Of a DNA stretch of 38,205 bases, positions 21,908 to 30,396 are shown piece after piece (position 1 is the first letter of the stretch; the number at the start of each line of letters is the position of its first letter). The notes under the pieces were generated by a model. It did no database searches. It had not been told where the DNA came from and saw only the letters and a program-made list of their open reading frames with translations. Source of the DNA: RYN-431 sp036388295 (lineage in GTDB: Bacteria > Planctomycetota > Phycisphaerae > Tepidisphaerales > Tepidisphaeraceae); assembly GCA_036388295.1 (NCBI GenBank), contig DASVSC010000129.1, positions 1-38,205 of the forward strand. The letters run 5' to 3'. The translations under genes were made by a program, and so were the position numbers.

Positions 21908-24868
21908 ATGCCGTCGTTGACCGTCTTGCCGGAATCGTCGCTCGCGTCCCGTTCGATCGAAGCCGACCTGCGACGCCTGCTCCGCGGCCAGGTTCGTTTC
22001 GACACACACGTCCGCGGCTTGTACGCCACCGACGCCTCGATTTACCAGGTAATGCCGCGCGGCGTGGTCGCGCCGGCCGACGGCGTGGACGTGGCGAACC
22101 TACTCCGTTACTGCAACGTGCGCAACGTTCCCGTCCTGCCGCGCGGCGGCGGCACCAGCCTGGCCGGGCAGGGGGTGAACGACGCGGTGGTCTGCGACTT
22201 ATCGCAGATGTGCCGCCGGATCATCGGCTACGACCAGCCGACCGGCACGCTGCACGTCGAGGCCGGAGTGTCGATTGAGGAGGCGAATCGTTGGCTGCTG
22301 GAAAACGGTTTCCGCAAGCTCTTCGCCCCCGACCCGGCGACCATCGGCCATTGCGCCATCGGCGGGGCGATCGGGAACAACGCCGCCGGCGCCCGCTCCA
22401 TCCGCTACGGCCGCACGAGCGAAAACCTGGCCGCCGTCGAACTGGTGCTGCCGACGGGCGAGACGACCTGGCTGGGCCCCGGCGCGGGTCGAACCGACGC
22501 GGTCGCCAAGCGTCTCGCCCGCCACGTCGCCGCGGTGGCCAAGCAGTACGCGCCGCTGATCCGCGAGCGATTTCCGAAGCTGAACCGCCGCAACGCCGGA
22601 TACGGGATCGACACCGTCCTGACGCAGCTCGACGCAGGCGTGGCGATCGAAGACCTCGACCTGATCGGCCTGGTCTGCGGCAGCGAAGGAACGCTCGGCG
22701 TCGTCACGTCGGCGAAACTGAAGCTGCACGATCTGCCGCGCGCGAAAGGCCTGGCGCTGCTCTCTTTCGCCAGCGTGGAAGAAGCGATCGACCAGGTGCA
22801 GGCGATCGTCAGCACCGGCAGCGTGGCCGTCGAGTTGTTGGACGACGAAGTGCTGACGGCGGCGGCGAATAATTTCGAGACGGCGAAGAACCTCGACCTT
22901 TTCGATCCGATTAACGGCCGGCATCCGGCGGCCGTGCTGTACGTGGAATACCAGAACGAATCCGACCACGACGCTATCGGCGAAGGCTTCGCCAAATTAC
23001 GCGAGCTGCTGCCGACGACGGCAGGACGCTATTGCACCGATGCCGTCTCACAGGCCAAGGCGTGGACGCTCCGCAAGGCCGGCGAGCCGCTCCTGCATTC
23101 GCTGTCGGCCACGCGTAAGCCGTTGACGTTCGTCGAAGACAACAGCATTCCGATCCCGAACCTGCCGCGTTTCGTTCGCGAGTTTCGGGCCATTGTCACC
23201 AAGCATGGTACGAAAGCCGCCTATTACGCCCACGCCGGCGTCGGCGTGCTGCACGTGCGGCCGATGATCAACCTGAAGGACCCGCACGACCGCGAGGCAA
23301 TGCTGAAAATCGCCACCGAAGTGGCCGACCTGGCCCGCGACTGCGGCGGCGTGATGAGCGGCGAACACGGCGACGGCCGTGTCCGTGGCCCGCTCTTAGA
23401 ACGTTTCTTTGGTCCTGATTTGATGACGTGCTTTCGGCAGATCAAGGCGGTCTTCGACCCGAACGGCATCCTCAACCCGGACATGATCGTTCGGCCGGGC
23501 AACGTGCGGTCGATCGCCGAGAATCTGCGTGTCGATGCCGGGACGGTGCCGGAGGTGAGCACGTACTTCGATTACGACGACCAGGAAGGATTCGACGGCG
23601 CAGTCGAGATGTGCAACGGCGCCGGCTTCTGCCGCAAAACCGCCGGCGGCGTGATGTGCCCGAGCTACCGCGCCACGCTCGACGAACGCCACAGCACCCG
23701 GGGACGCGGCAACGCGCTACGCCTGGCCATCAGCGGACAACTCCGCCGCGACGACAGCGGGAGGCCCGATTTCAACGACCGTGGCACGCTGGAGACGCTC
23801 GACCTTTGCCTGAGCTGCAAGGCCTGCAAAAGCGAGTGCCCGAGCAATGTCGACATCTCGCGCCTGAAGGCCGAGTACCACGCGCAGAAGAACGACTGGC
23901 ACGGCGCGAGCCTGGTCGACTGCTTCTTCGGGAACGTGCGGACGGTGAATCGGTGGGGCTCGGTGCTGCCGGGCGTGTCGAACTTCCTGGCAGACGTGCC
24001 GCTGTTTCGCGCGATCGCGAACAAAGTGCTGGGCCTGGCGTCGCAGCGGACGTTGCCGCGGTTCGAGCGATCGCTGTTCAAGGATTTCAAGCGCCGCGGA
24101 TCCACGGCTCCCGCCGCGGCGTCGAAGGTCGTTCTCTACGGCGACTGCTTCACCGCTTACAACGATCCACACATTGGCCACGCGACGATCGAAGTGATGG
24201 AACGGCTCGGTTACGAAGTGCTGTTGCCGGAGGTCGGCTGCTGCGGCCGGGCGATGATTTCGACGGGCCTGCTGCCGGACGCGATCAAGTCCGCGGACGC
24301 GACGTTGGAGCAACTGCGGCCGTACATCAACGACCCGGCCGTGAAGGCCATCGTTGTCGCCGAGCCGAGCTGTCTGTCGAGCTTCAAAGACGATTGGCTG
24401 CAGCTGAAACTCAAGACGCCCATGGCATTTCGCAAGAAGCTGGCGGCCAAGTCGTTTCTGGTCGAAGAGTTCATCGAGCGCGACTGGGCGAGTCACCCGC
24501 ACCCGCCGACGCTGGCCCGCCGGCACGGGCCGGCCGTCGTGCTGCACGGGCATTGTCATCAGAAGGCGTTGTGGGGCGACGAAACCAGCAGCCGCATTCT
24601 GAAGCGACTGTTCGGCGACCGTGTGCGGGTGCTGCCCAGCGGCTGCTGCGGCATGGCCGGCAGTTTCGGATACGCGGCCCACCGGTACGACGTTTCAATG
24701 AAGATCGGCGAACTGAGCCTTTTTCCGCCGATCCGCGACAGCGGGCCGGACGCCATCATCGTCGCGCCCGGCACGAGTTGCCGTCATCAGATCCACGACG
24801 GCACCGGTCGTCATGCGAAGCACCCGATTGAAGTGATCCGCGACGTCCTCCGCGGCGACCCGGTGTGA
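21908..24868 (+). CDS. FAD-linked oxidase / Fe-S dehydrogenase fusion (GlcD-GlpC type)
   Basis: A 986-aa cytoplasmic or membrane-associated flavoprotein that probably oxidises a 2-hydroxy acid such as D-lactate or glycolate. Order of domains: PCMH FAD-binding (PRGGGTSLAGQG at about 78-89, GGAIGNNAAGARSIRYG), the C-terminal FAD-oxidase domain (GVMSGEHGDGRVRGPLLERFFG), then a ferredoxin-like part with clusters CNGAGFCRKTAGGVMCPS (about 569) and CLSCKACKSECPSNVD (about 634), and two CCG domains (EVGCCGRAMIS, LPSGCCGMAGSFGY). The layout matches the YdiJ/Dld-II family. Start ATG 21908; no clear Shine-Dalgarno. Substrate uncertain. Confidence 0.92.
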   Translation: MPSLTVLPESSLASRSIEADLRRLLRGQVRFDTHVRGLYATDASIYQVMPRGVVAPADGVDVANLLRYCNVRNVPVLPRGGGTSLAGQGVNDAVVCDLSQMCRRIIGYDQPTGTLHVEAGVSIEEANRWLLENGFRKLFAPDPATIGHCAIGGAIGNNAAGARSIRYGRTSENLAAVELVLPTGETTWLGPGAGRTDAVAKRLARHVAAVAKQYAPLIRERFPKLNRRNAGYGIDTVLTQLDAGVAIEDLDLIGLVCGSEGTLGVVTSAKLKLHDLPRAKGLALLSFASVEEAIDQVQAIVSTGSVAVELLDDEVLTAAANNFETAKNLDLFDPINGRHPAAVLYVEYQNESDHDAIGEGFAKLRELLPTTAGRYCTDAVSQAKAWTLRKAGEPLLHSLSATRKPLTFVEDNSIPIPNLPRFVREFRAIVTKHGTKAAYYAHAGVGVLHVRPMINLKDPHDREAMLKIATEVADLARDCGGVMSGEHGDGRVRGPLLERFFGPDLMTCFRQIKAVFDPNGILNPDMIVRPGNVRSIAENLRVDAGTVPEVSTYFDYDDQEGFDGAVEMCNGAGFCRKTAGGVMCPSYRATLDERHSTRGRGNALRLAISGQLRRDDSGRPDFNDRGTLETLDLCLSCKACKSECPSNVDISRLKAEYHAQKNDWHGASLVDCFFGNVRTVNRWGSVLPGVSNFLADVPLFRAIANKVLGLASQRTLPRFERSLFKDFKRRGSTAPAAASKVVLYGDCFTAYNDPHIGHATIEVMERLGYEVLLPEVGCCGRAMISTGLLPDAIKSADATLEQLRPYINDPAVKAIVVAEPSCLSSFKDDWLQLKLKTPMAFRKKLAAKSFLVEEFIERDWASHPHPPTLARRHGPAVVLHGHCHQKALWGDETSSRILKRLFGDRVRVLPSGCCGMAGSFGYAAHRYDVSMKIGELSLFPPIRDSGPDAIIVAPGTSCRHQIHDGTGRHAKHPIEVIRDVLRGDPV

Positions 24869-24876
24869 CGGCGGTT

Positions 24877-24972
24877 ATGATTTTGAGCCGCGGCTGTAAA
24901 CCCGCGCGCACCGGAACCAGATTCAGCATCGAAGCGGGACCGCGCGGGTTTACACCCGCGGCTCAAAATCAT
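24877..24972. repeat. 96-nt inverted repeat between convergent genes
   Basis: The 32-nt arms 24877-24908 and 24941-24972 match at 31 of 32 positions and flank a 32-nt loop. The core of each arm is GAGCCGCGGCTGTAAACCCG or close to it. The right arm contains the aroA stop codon. The outer AT-rich ends could help termination from both directions. The form suggests a dispersed intergenic repeat. Confidence 0.8.
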
Positions 24973-26270
24973 GCGACTCGGAACGTTTCCAAATCTTCGA
25001 AGTAATGCGGGTATGTCTTGTTCACGCACTTCGGGTCGTTGATCGTCACGCCGACGGTTTTCGTTCCGGCCAGCGCAAAACTCATCGCCATCCGGTGGTC
25101 GTCGTAAGTATCAATGGCGGCCACCTTCAGCTTGTCCGGCGGTTCGATGTGCAGCGAGTCGCCCTCGATTTCGACCTCCGCCCCCAGCTTCGTCAGCTCG
25201 TTCTGCAACGCGGCCAAGCGATCGGTTTCTTTCACCCGCAACGTGTGCAAGCCGTGAATGCTGGTCGGGCCTTCGGCAAACAGTGCGACCACCGCCAGCG
25301 TCTGCGCCGTGTCGGGCATGTTGCTGAGGTCGACGTCCACGCCGGCCAACGCTTTCGGCCCGCCGATCGTGATGAAGTCTGGCCCGAACGTCAGGTTCGC
25401 CCCCATCTGGTGCAGCACGTCGGCGAAGCCCACGTCGCCCTGCAGCGACCGCTTGCCAAGGCCTTCGATGGTGATCCTGCTGCCCGGGTGCAGGGCGGCC
25501 AGGGCCAAGAAGTACGTGGCGTTGCTGGCGTCGGGCTCCACGTCGTATTGCTCCAGCACGTACGTGTCGCGCGGCACGATGATCTGCGTCGGCTCCTGGC
25601 TCACCGGGTCGCGCACCAGTTCGCACGTGACGCCGAAGCGGTCCATCAGTTGCATCGTCATCGCCACGTACGGCCAACTGGTTTGTCGACCGATCAGGTC
25701 GACGATCGTTTCGTTGTGCGCGTAGGACGCGACCTGCAGCAGGGCCGACAGGTACTGGCTGCTGGTTTCGCTGCCGTACCGGACGATGCCGCCGGGCAGT
25801 TCGTCGGCGGTGATGCGCAGCGGCGGGTAACCGTCTTCCATCGTGTGTTCGATGCGGGCACCGAGGTTGCGCAGCATCGTCACCAGCGGGCCGATCGGGC
25901 GCTGGCGCATGCGCGGCACGCCGTCTACGGTGTAGACGCCCCGGCCGAGGGTGCACAGGGCGGCGAGGAAGCGGATGGTCGTCCCGCTGTTGCCGCAGAA
26001 GCAGTCGGCCGTTGCCGCAGGAATGACGCCGCCGCGGCCTTTGACCGTGATCGTCTTCGCCGCCTCGTCCGGCGTCACTTCGAAGCCCAATTTCGTCAGC
26101 CCGTCGATCATCACGCGCGTGTCGTCGGCGAACAGGGCGCCCGTCAGCGTACAGGGCGCTTCACACAATGCGGCCAGCACCAAAGCACGGTTCGTCAGGC
26201 TCTTAGACCCCGGCGGGGCGAACGTCCGTTCGAACGGTTTGGACAACGGTTCCAGGCGAAGCGACTCCAT
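24969..26270 (-). CDS. aroA: 3-phosphoshikimate 1-carboxyvinyltransferase (EPSP synthase)
   Basis: Sixth step of the shikimate pathway: joins shikimate 3-phosphate and phosphoenolpyruvate. ATG 26270 is preferred because the protein from there starts MESLRLEPLSKPFERTFAPP; the frame continues upstream to 26345 but encodes nothing family-like. The 433-aa product has PPGSKSLTNRALVLAAL, GNSGTTIRFLAAL, SMPDTAQTL-like NMPDTAQTLAVVALF with the catalytic Asp, RVKETDRLAALQNEL with the catalytic Glu, and DDHRMAMSFALAG. Divergent from pgl with an 87-nt intergene. Confidence 0.95.
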   Translation of the reverse strand: MESLRLEPLSKPFERTFAPPGSKSLTNRALVLAALCEAPCTLTGALFADDTRVMIDGLTKLGFEVTPDEAAKTITVKGRGGVIPAATADCFCGNSGTTIRFLAALCTLGRGVYTVDGVPRMRQRPIGPLVTMLRNLGARIEHTMEDGYPPLRITADELPGGIVRYGSETSSQYLSALLQVASYAHNETIVDLIGRQTSWPYVAMTMQLMDRFGVTCELVRDPVSQEPTQIIVPRDTYVLEQYDVEPDASNATYFLALAALHPGSRITIEGLGKRSLQGDVGFADVLHQMGANLTFGPDFITIGGPKALAGVDVDLSNMPDTAQTLAVVALFAEGPTSIHGLHTLRVKETDRLAALQNELTKLGAEVEIEGDSLHIEPPDKLKVAAIDTYDDHRMAMSFALAGTKTVGVTINDPKCVNKTYPHYFEDLETFRVA

Positions 26271-26357
26271 GTTTATGGGTGTAAACGATCCTGAGTCGCA
26301 TCGCCACACCCGATGGCATACCAACGAACCGGCTGATGTATACAATGCGACAGAATC

Positions 26358-27098
26358 ATGGTGAAGCCGATTATCAACGTCTCGCAGACCCCTGCAGAAC
26401 TCGTCACCGTGATGGCCGACAAAATCGTCGATGCGGCCGGCCGGGCGGCGGCGCTAGGGGAAATGTTCTCCCTGTTCCTCAGCGGCGGCAGCACGCCCAA
26501 GGCGCTGCACACAGCCTTGGCCAGCGAGGCGTACCGCACCCGCATCGACTGGCGCGGCGTCGAACTGTTCTTCGGCGACGAACGCTGCGTCCCGCCCGAC
26601 AGCGATCTTTCTAACTATAAGATGGCCCTCGATTCGCTCATCAGCCAAGTGCCCATCCCGCGCGACAACGTCTACCGCATGAAGGGCGAAATCGACCCGC
26701 AGCAGGCGGCCAAAGAGTACGGCCAGATGCTGAAGGAAAAGTTCATGGACGCCGGCCCCGACGTGCTGCTCCTGGGCATGGGCGACGACGGCCACACCGC
26801 CAGCCTGTTCCCCGGCACCGAAGCCCTCAACGAAACGCACCACCGCTGCGTGGCTAATTACGTGCCGCACGATTACATCCCGCAGGGCACGAACTGGCGG
26901 ATCACCCTCACGTACCCGTTCATCAACCGTTCCCGCGAAATCTACATCCTGGCCACCGGTGCCGCCAAGGCCAAGCGGATTCAGGAAGTGCTGGAAGGGG
27001 ACGACGAGCGCTACCCGATCCAACGCGTCGCACCCGAGTTCGGCACGCTCACGTGGATGATGGACGTCGAAGCGGCCGGCATGCACGAAGTGGAGTAA
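26358..27098 (+). CDS. pgl: 6-phosphogluconolactonase (DevB/Pgl type)
   Basis: Hydrolyses 6-phosphogluconolactone in the oxidative pentose phosphate pathway, cytoplasmic. The 246-aa product has SLFLSGGSTPKALH, ELFFGDERCVPPDSDLSNYKMA and LLLGMGDDGHTASLFPGTEAL, the three diagnostic blocks of the NagB-like fold lactonases. It opens with MVKPIINVSQTPAEL; no Shine-Dalgarno is visible, and a TACAAT (26341-26346) only 12 nt upstream raises the possibility of a very short leader. Confidence 0.95.
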   Translation: MVKPIINVSQTPAELVTVMADKIVDAAGRAAALGEMFSLFLSGGSTPKALHTALASEAYRTRIDWRGVELFFGDERCVPPDSDLSNYKMALDSLISQVPIPRDNVYRMKGEIDPQQAAKEYGQMLKEKFMDAGPDVLLLGMGDDGHTASLFPGTEALNETHHRCVANYVPHDYIPQGTNWRITLTYPFINRSREIYILATGAAKAKRIQEVLEGDDERYPIQRVAPEFGTLTWMMDVEAAGMHEVE

Positions 27099-27107
27099 AC
27101 CCTGATC

Positions 27108-27131
27108 AGCCGGCGGGCACGCCCGCCGGCT
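27108..27131. repeat. REP-like palindrome, pgl-rluA spacer
   Basis: AGCCGGCGGGC (27108-27118) and GCCCGCCGGCT (27121-27131) are perfect complements around AC. It is the sister of the palindrome at 10267-10292, differing by paired changes that keep the stem. Confidence 0.7.
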
Positions 27132-27148
27132 AAACACGATAGCGAGCG

Positions 27149-28207
27149 ATGGAATTCAAAACCTACGAGGTTCGCAAAAACAACATCGGCCAGCCGCTGT
27201 CGGCGATGCTCAAGCGCATCTTCGCCGACAAAAGCTGGACCGACGTCAAGCGGCTGGTCACGTCCCGCCGCATCCAGATCAACGGCAATCTCTGCACGGA
27301 CGAAACCCGTCGCCTGAAGCCGGGGGAAGTCGTCCGCATCGCCGAGGCGTCGCTCGACAAGCCGCCGGACGAGGAGCAGATCACCCTCCGCTACCAGGAC
27401 GAGCATTTGCTGGTCGTCGAAAAGCCGGCCGGCGTGACGACGCTGCGTCATGCCGAAGAACGCGACTGGGACGAGAAGCGGAAGAACCGCCAGAACACGC
27501 TCGACGAACTGTTGCAAAAGCTGATCGACCGCCACGGCATCGCCCGCATGCCCGGCCGCGGCGCGGGGGCGGGCGGACAACAGCAGCATCGCAAGCAGTT
27601 GAACAAGCAGGTCCAGCGCGGCCGGGCACGCATCAAGGTGCGGGCCGTGCACCGGCTGGACCGCGACACGTCGGGTCTGATGGTCTTCGCCCTCAGCACG
27701 GCCGCGGAACAGGAACTGGTGCGCGGGTTCAGCAAACACCTGTACACGCGGGCGTACTTGGCCGTGGTGCACGGGCATATTGACCAGCCGCGGACGATCG
27801 AGACGAACTTCGTCCGCGACCGCGGCGACGGCCTGCGCGGCTCCCTGCCACAGGGCCAGACCGCGCCTGATGCCAAGCCGGCCATCACGCACATCAAACC
27901 CGTCCGGCGGGTAGGGGATTACACGCTAATCGAGTGCAAGCTGGAAACCGGCCGTACGCACCAGATCCGCATCCACCTCGCCGAAATCGGCCACCGTCTG
28001 TGCGGCGAGACCACGTACAACCGCCCGCTCGGCGGCGAAACGCTGCCGGACAACAGCGGCGCCCCGCGGCAAGTTCTCCACGCCTATCGCCTCGGCCTGA
28101 CGCACCCGATCACCGGCGGCCCCATGAACTTCGAGATGAAAATGCCCCGTGATCTGCAGCGGTGGCTCAAGCGGCTGGAAGACGTGAACGAAGCACCCGC
28201 CGAGTAA
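27149..28207 (+). CDS. RluA-family RNA pseudouridine synthase
   Basis: Isomerises uridine in rRNA or tRNA. The 352-aa protein has an N-terminal S4 RNA-binding domain (PLSAMLKRIFADKSWTDVKRLV to about 65) and the catalytic domain with Asp171 in VHRLDRDTSGLMVFA, then LETGRTHQIRIHLAEIGH. Between VVEKPAGVTT (about 90-98) and the catalytic motif lies an unusually long basic, Gly/Gln-rich stretch of about 65 residues (about 100-165), including RGAGAGGQQQHRKQ, that family members lack. The target site is not predictable. Confidence 0.92.
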   Translation: MEFKTYEVRKNNIGQPLSAMLKRIFADKSWTDVKRLVTSRRIQINGNLCTDETRRLKPGEVVRIAEASLDKPPDEEQITLRYQDEHLLVVEKPAGVTTLRHAEERDWDEKRKNRQNTLDELLQKLIDRHGIARMPGRGAGAGGQQQHRKQLNKQVQRGRARIKVRAVHRLDRDTSGLMVFALSTAAEQELVRGFSKHLYTRAYLAVVHGHIDQPRTIETNFVRDRGDGLRGSLPQGQTAPDAKPAITHIKPVRRVGDYTLIECKLETGRTHQIRIHLAEIGHRLCGETTYNRPLGGETLPDNSGAPRQVLHAYRLGLTHPITGGPMNFEMKMPRDLQRWLKRLEDVNEAPAE

Positions 28208-28280
28208 CGGCGCGATTTACGCCGCCCGCCCCCGGCCGTACACTGCCCGCCCTGATTTTTTCGCCTGACGGGAGACGGCT

Positions 28281-29042
28281 ATGCAGTTCGGCGCGTGCAT
28301 TCAATCTTCGAACGCCTTAGTCGCCCAGACCGGCGGGTGGGACTTCATCGAAGAGAACGTCCAAAGCTTCTTCAAAGGCCAGTCGACCGATTGGCAGGCC
28401 CCGCCCGCCGTCGCATTGCCCGTGCCCAGTGCGAACAGCCTGGTGCCCGCGACACTGCCGATCGTCGGCCCGAACGTCGACGCAGCCGCCCTGCGGCAGT
28501 ACATGACCAACGTCATCACCCGCGCCCAGCAGGTGCAGATGCACACACTCGTCTTCGGCTCCGGCGGCGCCCGCAACGTGCCCGACGGCTTCGACCGCAA
28601 CAAGGCCGTCGACCAGATCACCGCCTTCCTCGCCATGGCCGGCCCGATTGCCCAGCAGCACGGCGTGACGCTCGTGATCGAGCCGCTGAACCGTGGCGAG
28701 TGTAACATTCTCAACTCCGTCGCCGAGGCGATGACTTACGTCAAACGCTTGAATCACCCGCACGTGAAGTGCCTGGTCGATTCCTACCACATGTGGCTGG
28801 AAGACGAGCCGCTGAGCAACCTGGAAGCGGCCATGCCGGACATCTACCACGTTCACGTGGCCGACAAGGAAGAGCGCGTCGCCCCCGGCGAGAGCGGCAA
28901 GTCGGATTACCTGTCGTTCTTCAAAGTCCTCAAGGCCGGCGGGTACGACAAGCTCATCGCCGTTGAATGCCGCGGCTTCGATTTGCAAACCAACGGCCCG
29001 CGTTCGCTGAAGTTCCTGCAGGACAATTGGGCGAAAGCCTGA
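28281..29042 (+). CDS. Xylose-isomerase-like TIM-barrel protein (sugar epimerase/isomerase family)
   Basis: The 253-aa protein belongs to the AP-endonuclease-2/xylose-isomerase-like superfamily. The metal and catalytic residues expected for this fold are Glu134 (LVIEPLNRGECN), Asp167 and His170 (CLVDSYHMW), His190/His192 (YHVHVADKE) and Glu229 (IAVECRGF). This set resembles ketose 3-epimerases and hydroxypyruvate isomerases; the substrate is unknown. GGGAGA precedes ATG 28281. It lies 50 nt before the aminotransferase gene, so the two may act in one pathway; hydroxypyruvate-glyoxylate-serine chemistry would connect them, but that is a guess. Confidence 0.85.
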   Translation: MQFGACIQSSNALVAQTGGWDFIEENVQSFFKGQSTDWQAPPAVALPVPSANSLVPATLPIVGPNVDAAALRQYMTNVITRAQQVQMHTLVFGSGGARNVPDGFDRNKAVDQITAFLAMAGPIAQQHGVTLVIEPLNRGECNILNSVAEAMTYVKRLNHPHVKCLVDSYHMWLEDEPLSNLEAAMPDIYHVHVADKEERVAPGESGKSDYLSFFKVLKAGGYDKLIAVECRGFDLQTNGPRSLKFLQDNWAKA

Positions 29043-29092
29043 TCGCCTTCTTCATAGCGAACCTCAAACAAATTGAATCGGAGAAACTGACT

Positions 29093-30232
29093 ATGCTGAT
29101 GAAATACCGCCTGTTCACTCCAGGCCCGACGAGCGTTCCCGAAGAAACCCTGATGCAGCTGGCCCGCCCGGTGCACCACCACCGCACGGCCGAGTTCCGG
29201 AAGGTGTTCGGCGAGCTTCAGGACCTGCTCAAGTACGTCTTCAAGACCAAAGAAAACGTCTACGTCATCACCGGCAGCGGGACGGCCGCGTTCGAAAGCG
29301 CTTACACCAGCGTGCTGAGCCCCGGCCAGAAGGTGCTCAACGTCAGCAACGGCAAGTTCGCCGAGCGCTGGGGCAGCTACGGCAAAACCTTCGGCATGGA
29401 CGTCAAGGAAATTAAGCTGCCGTACGGCCAGCACACGACCGCCGAGCAGGTCGAAAATGAACTGAAGGCCGGCGGCTTCGCGGCCGTCACGATCGTCCAC
29501 AGCGAAACCAGCACCGGCACCACGTGCGACCTCCAGGCCATCGCCAAGGTGACGGCCAAGCACAACGTGCTGCTGATCGTCGACGGCATCACCAGCATCG
29601 GCGCGCTGCCGTTCGACATGGACGCCTGGGGCGTCGACGTCGCCATCACCGGCAGCCAAAAGAGCCTGATGCTCCCGCCGGGCCTCGGCTACGTCAGCCT
29701 GAGCCAGAAAGCACAGGCCGCGATGAAGGCGGCCAAGACGCCGAACTTCTACTTCGACCTGAAGAAGTACGAAAAAAGCATCACCGACAGCGACACGCCA
29801 TTCACCCCGGCGAACACGCTGATCGAGGCGCAGCTCGTCAGCCTGAAGATGATCCAGAGCGAAACCATCGAAGGCGTCTGGAAACGCACCACCGCCAGCG
29901 CCAACGCCTTCCGCGCGGGCGTGCAAGCCCTCGGCTTCGAACTGTTCAGCCAGACGCCCGCCGACAGTGTGACGGCCGTCAAGCACAAGGCCGGCGTTAC
30001 GCACAAGGATTTCAGTAACCACCTGAAGAACAAGCACAACATCCACATCGCCGGCGGCCAGGGTACGATGGAAGGCCAGATCTTCCGCGTCAACCACATG
30101 GGCTACAGCGACGTGTACGACGCCCTGGTCGTCGTCGCCGCGATCGAACACACGCTCAAAGCACTTGGCCAGCAGGTCGAGTTCGGCAAAGGCGTTGGCG
30201 CGGCACAGGCGGCGCTGAGCGGCGCGTTCTAA
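29093..30232 (+). CDS. Class V aminotransferase (alanine-glyoxylate/serine-pyruvate type)
   Basis: PLP enzyme of fold type I. GGAG upstream supports ATG 29093, giving 379 aa; the longer frame from 28967 overlaps the preceding gene. Seen: YRLFTPGPTSVPEE, VYVITGSGTAAFESA, VHSETSTGTTCD, Asp164 in LLIVDGITSIGALPFDMD, PLP-lysine Lys190 in ITGSQKSLMLPPGLG, and the C-terminal FRVNHMGY. The family includes alanine-glyoxylate and serine-glyoxylate aminotransferases and, in some lineages, enzymes that replace SerC in serine synthesis. Substrate choice needs a phylogeny. Confidence 0.92.
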   Translation: MLMKYRLFTPGPTSVPEETLMQLARPVHHHRTAEFRKVFGELQDLLKYVFKTKENVYVITGSGTAAFESAYTSVLSPGQKVLNVSNGKFAERWGSYGKTFGMDVKEIKLPYGQHTTAEQVENELKAGGFAAVTIVHSETSTGTTCDLQAIAKVTAKHNVLLIVDGITSIGALPFDMDAWGVDVAITGSQKSLMLPPGLGYVSLSQKAQAAMKAAKTPNFYFDLKKYEKSITDSDTPFTPANTLIEAQLVSLKMIQSETIEGVWKRTTASANAFRAGVQALGFELFSQTPADSVTAVKHKAGVTHKDFSNHLKNKHNIHIAGGQGTMEGQIFRVNHMGYSDVYDALVVVAAIEHTLKALGQQVEFGKGVGAAQAALSGAF

Positions 30233-30240
30233 CGATGAAC

Positions 30241-30389
30241 GAACCACGAAGAACACGAAGGGCACGAAGAGGTTTTTGACGGACTAATTCTTTTCGCATT
30301 TCCAGTCTGATACTGATCAGATTGAATCGCCAAGCGAGTAATGCGCGTCGAGAATCTCTTCGTGTCCTTCGCGTACTTCGTGGTTGAAC
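30241..30389. repeat. Nonamer-word inverted repeat between convergent genes
   Basis: The left arm 30241-30271 is built of 9-nt words CACGAAGNN (CACGAAGAA, CACGAAGGG). The right arm 30356-30389, reverse-complemented, gives CACGAAGTA, CGCGAAGGA and CACGAAGAG. The 84-nt loop contains a small TCTGAT/ATCAGA hairpin (30306-30321). Same architecture as the heptad repeats, but with a 9-nt word, and it fills a convergent spacer. Confidence 0.75.
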
Positions 30390-30396
30390 CAACTTC

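Noticed and set aside
25990..26030. Glyphosate-insensitive EPSP synthase from the residue after the conserved Arg
   Set aside because: GNSGTTIRF differs from the E. coli Pro position, but other natural EPSP synthases also vary there. No resistance can be claimed from this alone.
26318..26346. Promoter for pgl with -10 TACAAT
   Set aside because: The -10 is fair, but no -35 is present at proper distance and the leader would be only a few nt. Not listed as a feature.
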